Assembly: GCA_023461035.1 (NCBI GenBank)
Contig: JAEWOD010000001.1
Coordinates: forward strand, 1 to 28,050
Source: Bacteroidota bacterium
Lineage (GTDB): Bacteria > Bacteroidota > Bacteroidia > Flavobacteriales > Weeksellaceae
DNA length: 28,050 nucleotides
Reading direction: 5' to 3'
Position numbers and translations under genes: made by a program
Part shown: positions 22,610 to 28,050 of the stretch, piece by piece
Position numbering within the stretch: the first letter of the stretch is position 1
Layout: the number at the start of each line of letters is the position of its first letter
Notes under the pieces: generated by a model
What the model saw: only the letters and a program-made list of their open reading frames with translations
Databases searched by the model: none
Told to the model about the DNA's origin: nothing

Positions 22610-23869
22610 TCAATATTGGACGTAATCCACATCCATTTGTTCTGCCGCTTTTTTATAGAAACCGGAATCCAGTTTCTCTCGAATCGCATCAAAAGCATTT
22701 AGGGTAAATTCAATATCTTCATCGGTATGCGCAGCTGTCGGGATGATACGGAAGATGATTGTTCCTTTTGGAATTACCGGATAAACCACTACCGAAACAA
22801 AGACTCCATGGTTTTCGCGTAAATCTTTTGCCATGATAGTCGCTTCGATTGGGCTTCCTTCCAGGATAATTGGCGTAACCGGTGTGTTTGTCAATCCTAA
22901 GTTATAATTTCTCGCTTTCAGTCCGGATTGGATTTTTTCCACATTTTCCCATAGTTTATTTTTCAATTCGGGTTGGGTTTTTAATAATTCCAATCGTTTC
23001 AAACCACCTATGGTCATCGGCATACAAAGCGATTTGGCAAAAATCTGGGAACGTAGATTATACTGCAAATAACGAATAACTGTTTTATCTCCGGCAAAGA
23101 ATCCGCCGAATCCCGCCATGGATTTGGCAAATGTGGAAAAATAAACATCAATCTGATCCTGACATCCCTGCTCTTCTCCTGCTCCGGCTCCGGTTTTGCC
23201 CAAAGTCCCGAATCCATGTGCATCATCTACCAAAAGTCGGAAATCGAATTCTTTTTTCAGTTCGCAGATTTCTTTTAGTTTTCCCTGCTCCGCCATCATT
23301 CCGAAAACACCTTCGGTCACGACCAAAATTCCTCCACCTGTTTGTTCCGTAATTTTGGTAGCACGTACCAGGTTTTTTCTCAAGCTGTCAATGTCGTTAT
23401 GAATATATGTAAAACGTTTGCCAAAGTGCAAACGAACGCCATCTACGATACAAGCATGACATTCCTGGTCATATACGATTACATCGTTTTTGGAAACCAA
23501 AGCATCGATAGCCGAAACCATTCCCGGATATCCGAAATTCAGCAAATAAGCAGATTCTTTTCCTACGAATTCCGCCAATTCGCTTTCCAGTTGTTGGTGG
23601 TATTTGGTTTGTCCGGTCATGGCACGAGCGCCCATTGGTGCTGCCATTCCATATTTTGCCGCTGCATCCGCATCAGCTTTTCTCACTTCAGGGTGGTTGG
23701 CCAGTCCCAAATAGTTGTTCAAACTCCAAACAACAACATCTTTTCCTCTGAATTTCATTCGGGGCCCCATTTCACCTTCTAGTTCGGGGAAGATAAAGTA
23801 ACCTTCTCCATAATCTGCAAATTGTCCCAAAGGACCGGGATTCTGTTTTATTCTTTCAAATATATCCAT
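22610..23869 (-). CDS. capB: probable cysteate fatty acyltransferase (capnine synthesis)
   Basis: This 419-aa PLP enzyme belongs to the alpha-oxoamine synthase family, which joins an amino acid to an acyl thioester with loss of CO2. The motifs are ECHACIVDG (His138 stacking on PLP), VDDAHGFGTLG (Asp216 on the pyridine nitrogen) and STFAKSMAGFGG (Lys249 forming the aldimine). Relatives are 2-amino-3-ketobutyrate CoA ligase, serine palmitoyltransferase and 8-amino-7-oxononanoate synthase. The gene beside it is a cysteine-synthase-like enzyme, the arrangement of the Bacteroidota sulfonolipid pathway. I therefore infer condensation of cysteate with an acyl chain to 3-dehydrocapnine. Generic annotations would say KBL or SPT; the family is certain, the substrate is inferred from context. 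It lies 104 bases after the upstream gene with a hairpin between them and no -7 box of its own. Confidence 0.78.
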   Translation of the reverse strand: MDIFERIKQNPGPLGQFADYGEGYFIFPELEGEMGPRMKFRGKDVVVWSLNNYLGLANHPEVRKADADAAAKYGMAAPMGARAMTGQTKYHQQLESELAEFVGKESAYLLNFGYPGMVSAIDALVSKNDVIVYDQECHACIVDGVRLHFGKRFTYIHNDIDSLRKNLVRATKITEQTGGGILVVTEGVFGMMAEQGKLKEICELKKEFDFRLLVDDAHGFGTLGKTGAGAGEEQGCQDQIDVYFSTFAKSMAGFGGFFAGDKTVIRYLQYNLRSQIFAKSLCMPMTIGGLKRLELLKTQPELKNKLWENVEKIQSGLKARNYNLGLTNTPVTPIILEGSPIEATIMAKDLRENHGVFVSVVVYPVIPKGTIIFRIIPTAAHTDEDIEFTLNAFDAIREKLDSGFYKKAAEQMDVDYVQY

Positions 23870-23905
23870 GATATGTTTTTGATTTTATTAGGTTTAATTT
23901 ATGCA

Positions 23906-23937
23906 AAATGCTCCGCAATTTTTCATTGGGAGCATTT
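23906..23937 (-). terminator. intergenic hairpin between capA-like and capB-like genes
   Basis: AAATGCTCC (23906-23914) pairs with GGAGCATTT (23929-23937), and CAAT/ATTG pairs inside the loop. On the minus strand a short TTTT follows. It could be a partial terminator, an attenuator or an RNA-processing site that sets the ratio of the two enzymes. Confidence 0.5.
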
Positions 23938-23973
23938 AATAAATTTTAAATTATTTGGATTTCGTACATGTTA

Positions 23974-25005
23974 TTATTTAACATACTGAATTGTGGCGTT
24001 AGACTCCAATCCGTTTAAACGACTGTTTGTAAAACCTTGTTCTACCATCCATTCATCACTAAATACTTTTGTAATATAACGTGATCCATGATCAGGAAAA
24101 ATCAATACAACAAAGTCATCTTCCTTAAACTGACCGGCCATCTGACGGTATGCCTGCACCACGGCACCACAAGTATAACCACCCATGATTCCCTCTTTCA
24201 ACGCAATTTCGCGTGTCCTGTAGGCGCTTTCTTCATCTGTTACTTTCTCAAAATGATCAATGATGCTAAAATCTGTTGCTTCTGGAACCAAGTTTTTCCC
24301 AAGCCCTTCGATTCGGTAAGGATAAATTTCATTTTTATCCAATTCTCCCGTTTCGTGGTATTTTTTTAAAATGGATCCATAAGCGTCTACTCCTATGATT
24401 TTGATATCCGGATTTTGCTCTTTCAAATATTTAGCAGAACCTGAAAGTGTTCCGCCGGTACCACAGCACGCAATCAAATGGGTGATTTTCCCTTGCGTTT
24501 GCTTCCAAATTTCCGGCCCTGTTGTTAAATAATGGGCTTCAACATTTTTTAAGTTAAAATATTGATTGATATAAATCGAATTGGGCGTTTCTTCCGCAAT
24601 CCTTTTGGCTACTTCATAATAAGATCTAGGGTCGTCAGCCGGTACGTTGGCAGGACAAATAAAGACTTTGGCACCCAATGCTTTTAAATAAGCAATTTTC
24701 TCACCTTTTGTCTTATCTGAAACGGCTAAGATACATTTGTATCCCTTGACAATACTCACCATCGCAACACTAAAACCTGTATTACCAGACGTTGTTTCAA
24801 CGATGGTAGCACCTGGTTTCAGCAATCCTTCACGCTCCGCTTCTTCTATGATGTGTAGCGCAATTCGATCTTTGGTTGAATGTCCCGGGTTGTAACTTTC
24901 TAACTTAGCGTAAACCTCACCTGGAATTTCTTGGCCAATTTTGTTTAGTCGAACTAATGGTGAATCACCTATTAATTCTAAAACGTTGTTATAAGTTCCA
25001 GTCAT
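23974..25005 (-). CDS. capA: probable cysteate synthase (cysteine synthase/CBS fold)
   Basis: This 343-aa enzyme is a fold-type II PLP protein related to cysteine synthase and the core of cystathionine beta-synthase, without regulatory CBS domains. ESYNPGHSTKDR holds the PLP Lys45, where the usual family form is NPGGSVKDR. ETTSGNTG (70-77) is the substrate loop, CCGTGGT (180-186) binds the PLP phosphate, and FPDHGSRYITKVFSDEWM is the CBS-like end. Next to a capB-like gene, the likely reaction is formation of L-cysteate from an activated serine and sulfite for sulfonolipids. Cysteine synthase or cystathionine beta-synthase remains possible. ATG 25005 (MTGTYNNVLELIG) is chosen: the upstream TTG at 25035 lies within a TAAATTTG promoter box. 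It is the first gene of a probable two-gene unit. Confidence 0.78.
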   Translation of the reverse strand: MTGTYNNVLELIGDSPLVRLNKIGQEIPGEVYAKLESYNPGHSTKDRIALHIIEEAEREGLLKPGATIVETTSGNTGFSVAMVSIVKGYKCILAVSDKTKGEKIAYLKALGAKVFICPANVPADDPRSYYEVAKRIAEETPNSIYINQYFNLKNVEAHYLTTGPEIWKQTQGKITHLIACCGTGGTLSGSAKYLKEQNPDIKIIGVDAYGSILKKYHETGELDKNEIYPYRIEGLGKNLVPEATDFSIIDHFEKVTDEESAYRTREIALKEGIMGGYTCGAVVQAYRQMAGQFKEDDFVVLIFPDHGSRYITKVFSDEWMVEQGFTNSRLNGLESNATIQYVK

Positions 25006-25032
25006 TACATTTAGTTCTTTACTTACAATCGG

Positions 25033-25040
25033 CAAATTTA
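25033..25040 (-). promoter_or_regulatory. -7 box of the capA-like gene; decides its start
   Basis: On the minus strand this reads TAAATTTG, followed by CC, 27 bases before ATG 25005. It overlaps the alternative TTG start at 25035 and so argues against it. No -33 TTG is seen at normal distance. Confidence 0.55.
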
Positions 25041-25136
25041 AGAATTTTTATGAATTTACCCATTTTTCATGCGAGTATTATCAACAGTTTCACAAGATAA
25101 TGGTTCTCAAATTATTAAATTACAAATTGTAAATGG

Positions 25137-26303
25137 TTAATATTCCGATGGTTCTAAATAAATATGTTTTAAAATTCTTTTATCTTCTTCGGTTAATAAT
25201 TTTTTTCTTCTTTCCATCATTTTCTGTGCCGCCTCACAACTTTTTTCAAAATCATATTTCGGTGAAGTCTCCCTTCCACCCCAACTAAACGATGGAATAA
25301 ACTTTGGCGGAAACCCAGACTCAAACACATTTGCAGAAACACCGGCAACTGTACCGGTGTTAAATTGCGTGTTGATTGCCGACTTAGAAAAGTCTCCCAT
25401 TATCAGCCCGCAAAATTGCAAATCTGATTCAATATACGAATTTGTATTGTAATCCCACATCTTGATGGTGGAATAATTATTCTTCAAATTCGAATTATTG
25501 GTGTCGGCTCCCAGATTGCACCATTCTCCCAAAACGGAATTCCCCAAAAATCCTTCGTGCCCCTTGTTTGAATAGCCCATCAAAATCGAATTATTGACCT
25601 CTCCTCCTACTTTACAGTGAGGTCCAATTGTCGTTCCCGAATAAATTTTAGTTCCCATATTGAGCTTTGCTCCTTCGCACAACGCCAGACTTCCTCGGAT
25701 CAAACTTCCTTCCATCACTTCCGCATCTTTACCAATGTAGATAGGACCTGATTTGGCGTTCAGCACTGAAAATTCCATAACCGTTCCTTCTTCCAGAAAT
25801 ATATTTTCCGGATTCATGATTCCGTTTGTATCTGAAATAGGTTGTGATTTTCTTCCTTTTTTAATTAATTCAAAATCAAATCGAATTGCTACATCATTGT
25901 AACTAAATAAATTCCACAAACGGTTGATATGCAAAATTTCTCCAGTATAGTTTTGGTTGGAGGTAATTGTGTTCAAATTCTGAAAATCCTCCAATGAAAG
26001 TTTTCCGGCAATCATATTTTGATTGTTCATGAGCGTTTCTCCTTCTTTCAGTTTTAGAATGGCATCAACCAAATCTGGAAAAGGAAAATAAGCCGGATTG
26101 ATAAATAAATTGAGATTTTCGACTTCTGCAGGAAATTTCTCTGACAAATAATTTTCGGTCAGATAACTGTAATTTCCTTCAATCAATTTCTTCCAACGTT
26201 CCCTGAAAGTCAAAATCCCCATCCGCAATTCCCCGAAAGGTTTTGTAAGTGTCAGTGGACGTAGGTTTTTCCATTCTTTAGAGTCAAATAAAACGATGTT
26301 CAT
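25137..26303 (-). CDS. GlmU-like nucleotidyltransferase / beta-helix protein
   Basis: This 388-aa protein has the two-part outline of GlmU. A degenerate N-terminal nucleotidyltransferase region (about 1-165) is followed by a left-handed beta-helix of hexapeptide repeats (about 170-330). The repeats include SGPIYIGKDAEVMEGSLI, GTTIGPHCKVGGEV and EGFLGNSVLGEWCNLGADTN. The latter resembles the acetyltransferase core of GlmU. The start MNIVLFDSKEWKNLRPLTLT lacks the canonical GxGTRM nucleotide loop and has RPLTLTKPFGELRMG instead, as in a GlmU-family group common in Bacteroidota. Its substrate is not established; sugar-phosphate acetyl transfer or nucleotidyl transfer are options. ATG 26303 lies 15 bases after a TAAATTTG box. 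It is divergent from aroB and upstream of the capA-like gene, 131 bases away, with its own start signals. Confidence 0.82.
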   Translation of the reverse strand: MNIVLFDSKEWKNLRPLTLTKPFGELRMGILTFRERWKKLIEGNYSYLTENYLSEKFPAEVENLNLFINPAYFPFPDLVDAILKLKEGETLMNNQNMIAGKLSLEDFQNLNTITSNQNYTGEILHINRLWNLFSYNDVAIRFDFELIKKGRKSQPISDTNGIMNPENIFLEEGTVMEFSVLNAKSGPIYIGKDAEVMEGSLIRGSLALCEGAKLNMGTKIYSGTTIGPHCKVGGEVNNSILMGYSNKGHEGFLGNSVLGEWCNLGADTNNSNLKNNYSTIKMWDYNTNSYIESDLQFCGLIMGDFSKSAINTQFNTGTVAGVSANVFESGFPPKFIPSFSWGGRETSPKYDFEKSCEAAQKMMERRKKLLTEEDKRILKHIYLEPSEY

Positions 26304-26318
26304 CCGAAGTATTTAAAG

Positions 26319-26326
26319 CAAATTTA
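26319..26326 (-). promoter_or_regulatory. -7 box of the GlmU-like gene
   Basis: On the minus strand this reads TAAATTTG, followed by CTTT, 15 bases before ATG 26303. No convincing -33 is seen. Confidence 0.5.
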
Positions 26327-26373
26327 AAATTATTTTAGGTAATGTATTCATTTATGAATTAAAAACGAAATCC

Positions 26374-26381
26374 TACATTTG
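26374..26381 (+). promoter_or_regulatory. -7 box abutting aroB
   Basis: TACATTTG ends only 4 bases before the aroB ATG. If used, transcription would start at or just inside the start codon, giving a leaderless message. It could also be a chance match. Confidence 0.35.
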
Positions 26382-26385
26382 AACT

Positions 26386-27444
26386 ATGAAACAAACGCCC
26401 GTTTTTTTTGATGAGATTTTTATTGGTTTAAACCAATTATTAAAAGAAAAAAAATACCATTCCGTATTTATTCTGGCAGATGAAAACACGCACGAATATT
26501 GTTTGCCCCTTTTTCTTTCAGAAATTGAAGAAAGCATCCCTATCGAAATCATAGAAATTCCATCGGGCGAAGAAAACAAAGTAATTGAAATCGTGGCCCA
26601 GGTTTGGGAAAGCATGGCCGAATTGAACGCTTCCCGCAACAGTCTGTTGATTAATTTGGGTGGCGGTATGGTTACCGACATCGGCGGATTTATTGCTTCT
26701 ACCTTTAAACGTGGCATAGATTTCATCAATGTTCCGACTTCGCTTCTTTCCATGGTGGATGCTTCGGTGGGCGGAAAAACCGGAATCGATATCAACGGAA
26801 TTAAAAATGCTGTCGGGACTTTTGCGATGCCCGTTGCAACTTTTATTTTTCCCAAATTCCTGGAAACTCTTCCCAAAGCTGAATTTCGATCAGGTCTGGC
26901 CGAAATGCTCAAACATGGTTTGATTTACGATAGGAATCACTGGAAAAAATTGACTTCTTTGGAGATTTTTAATCCGGACTCCATTGGGAATTTGATTGAA
27001 GAATCGGTCAAAATCAAAACTGAAGTCATTAATTCTGACCCGTTTGAAAGCGGTTTGAGGAAAATCCTGAATTTTGGGCATACCGTTGGTCATGCCGTGG
27101 AAAGCGAATTTTTGAAATCTGAAAATCCTTTGCTGCATGGTGAAGCCGTTGCGATAGGCATGTTGGTAGAAGCCGTTTTGAGTTTTGAAAACGAATTGAT
27201 TTCCAAAGAAGAATTAGATGAAATATTTATCCATTTGATTCCAATTTTTGGTAAAAAAAATCTTTCGGAAGAAATCATCCCGCATCTTCTTCAATGGATG
27301 AGACATGATAAGAAAAATCAAAACAATCAAATAAGCTTTAGTTTGCCTGATGGAATCGGGAATTGTAAATATGATATTTTGTTAAGTGAAAATCAGATTT
27401 CGGAAGGAATTTTGCGGTACAATAAAAAATTGACAACGATATGA
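26386..27444 (+). CDS. aroB: 3-dehydroquinate synthase
   Basis: AroB closes DAHP to 3-dehydroquinate, the second step of the shikimate pathway, using NAD+ and a divalent metal in the cytosol. This 352-aa copy is full length. The NAD site is LGGGMVTDIGGFIASTFKRG. PTSLLSMVDASVGGKTGID is the strongest family signature. The metal ligands are the Glu of GLAEMLKHG and the His residues of HTVGHAVES and LHGEAVAIGM. The start ATG gives MKQTPVFFDE. The final bases ATGA overlap the start of the msrB gene, so the two are translationally coupled, although they share no pathway. No other aro genes are in the window. Confidence 0.95.
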   Translation: MKQTPVFFDEIFIGLNQLLKEKKYHSVFILADENTHEYCLPLFLSEIEESIPIEIIEIPSGEENKVIEIVAQVWESMAELNASRNSLLINLGGGMVTDIGGFIASTFKRGIDFINVPTSLLSMVDASVGGKTGIDINGIKNAVGTFAMPVATFIFPKFLETLPKAEFRSGLAEMLKHGLIYDRNHWKKLTSLEIFNPDSIGNLIEESVKIKTEVINSDPFESGLRKILNFGHTVGHAVESEFLKSENPLLHGEAVAIGMLVEAVLSFENELISKEELDEIFIHLIPIFGKKNLSEEIIPHLLQWMRHDKKNQNNQISFSLPDGIGNCKYDILLSENQISEGILRYNKKLTTI

Positions 27445-27950
27445 AATTCATTTATTTCATTTTAATTTCAATGCTGATAAGTTGCTCACAAAACAATTTT
27501 AAAGAAACAACTATGGACACATCAAATTCAAATACATTTAAAGTACAGAAATCGGAAGAAGACTGGAAAAAAGAACTTTCGCCCGAACAATTTTATGTGA
27601 TGCGTGAAGCCGGCACCGAACAGCCTTTTTCGGGAAAATACAATATGCATTTCGAAAAAGGTGTCTACACTTGCGGTGCTTGCGGAACACCACTTTTTAC
27701 CTCAGAATCCAAGTTTGACGGACACTGCGGTTGGCCCAGTTTTGATAAAGAAATTGCCGAAGGAAAAATCATCGAAAAAACCGATACTTCGCACGGAATG
27801 AACAGAACCGAAATTCTTTGTGCCAATTGCGGTAGTCACCTCGGACATGTTTTTGATGACGGTCCTACGGAAACGGGTTTGAGATATTGCGTGAATTCGC
27901 TTTCGCTGGATTTTGAAGAAAAAGGTAATGTACTGAAAAATAGTTGGTGA
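27441..27950 (+). CDS. msrB: lipoprotein methionine-R-sulfoxide reductase
   Basis: MsrB reduces the R isomer of methionine sulfoxide in proteins. This 169-aa form carries an N-terminal lipoprotein signal (MKFIYFILISMLISC, Cys15), so it should be membrane-anchored outside the cytosol rather than cytosolic. The catalytic domain spans about 40-165. Zinc is held by CGAC (78-81) and CANC (127-130). HCGWPSF has the probable resolving Cys96, and RYCVNS the catalytic Cys150. Ser-Gln-Asn follows the lipobox, not an acidic run, so surface export is not predicted. An internal ATG (27513) would make a signal-less cytosolic form. The gene overlaps aroB by four bases. A periplasmic reductant partner is needed but is not encoded here. 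Confidence 0.93.
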   Translation: MKFIYFILISMLISCSQNNFKETTMDTSNSNTFKVQKSEEDWKKELSPEQFYVMREAGTEQPFSGKYNMHFEKGVYTCGACGTPLFTSESKFDGHCGWPSFDKEIAEGKIIEKTDTSHGMNRTEILCANCGSHLGHVFDDGPTETGLRYCVNSLSLDFEEKGNVLKNSW

Positions 27951-27976
27951 TTTTTGGTGAAAAAATTTATAAATTA

Positions 27977-28050
27977 TGTGCGTTAATCCGAAGAAGACGA
28001 AAGCTCTGGTGGAGACCAACTTTTCAGCAATACGATTAATGTTCAAAACG
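27977..28050 (+). CDS. possible start of a gene cut by the window end
   Basis: An ATG at 27977 opens a frame (MCVNPKKTKALVETN, then FSAIRLMFKT) that is still open at the last base. It lies 27 bases after the msrB stop, in the same direction, with no terminator between. The 25 visible residues match no family I know. The opposite strand is also open here, so this could be chance. Confidence 0.3.

Noticed and set aside
25006..25035. TTG start extending the capA-like protein by 10 residues
   Set aside because: It lies within a TAAATTTG box, and the family normally begins near the ATG at 25005.
26373..26912. 179-codon minus-strand frame within aroB
   Set aside because: It is a shadow of aroB: all AroB motifs are on the plus strand, and the minus translation matches nothing.

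Overview
The window looks like ordinary chromosome from a low-GC Bacteroidota, most likely a member of the Flavobacteriales. Four observations support this. Many starts are preceded by the Bacteroidota -7 box TAnnTTTG. Transketolase is split into two genes and SecD-SecF is fused. There is a C-terminal type IX secretion (T9SS) sorting domain, and a broken copy of another. Lipoproteins carry acidic residues just after the lipobox cysteine. There are no rRNA or tRNA genes, no CRISPR array, no phage and no transposase. The species is not identified from the sequence.

Layout. 1-730: no convincing gene, but several strong dyads, including a 32-bp perfect palindrome, and a possible structured RNA. 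731-4034 (-): an operon in which the two transketolase halves flank an unrelated secreted protein. 4134-6454 (-): NAD(P)HX repair enzyme, a lipocalin-like lipoprotein and a small conserved protein. 6527-10823 (+): UvrA and a PIN-PhoH ATPase. 10928-11832 (+): a tetranucleotide repeat, an orphan T9SS tail and an intact T9SS cargo gene. 11965-15048 (+): SecDF with a long structured leader. 15097-17189 (-): a PPP-type phosphatase homologue and a large TPR protein. 17335-18177 (+): a small secreted TPR protein abutting a membrane protein. 18209-19597 (-): phosphoglucosamine mutase. 19720-20197 (+): a GlsB/YeaQ-type membrane protein whose stop codon touches a MITE-like element. 20276-21676 (-): dihydrolipoyl dehydrogenase. 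21818-22528 (+): a DUF4397-like lipoprotein. 22610-25005 (-): a cysteate synthase-like and an acyltransferase-like PLP enzyme, best read as the first two steps of sulfonolipid (capnine) synthesis. 25137-26303 (-): a GlmU-like left-handed beta-helix protein. 26386-27950 (+): 3-dehydroquinate synthase overlapping a lipoprotein MsrB. A possible partial gene runs off the right end.

How it fits together. Much of the window concerns the envelope: the Sec motor, T9SS cargo, surface lipoproteins, amino-sugar enzymes and probably sulfonolipid synthesis, which is linked to gliding in this group. The rest is core metabolism and repair. I see no wholly unknown multi-gene system. The items most worth a second look are the CapA/CapB-like pair with a hairpin between its genes, the SecDF leader, the MITE-like hairpin element, the orphan T9SS tail, and the gene wedged between the transketolase halves.
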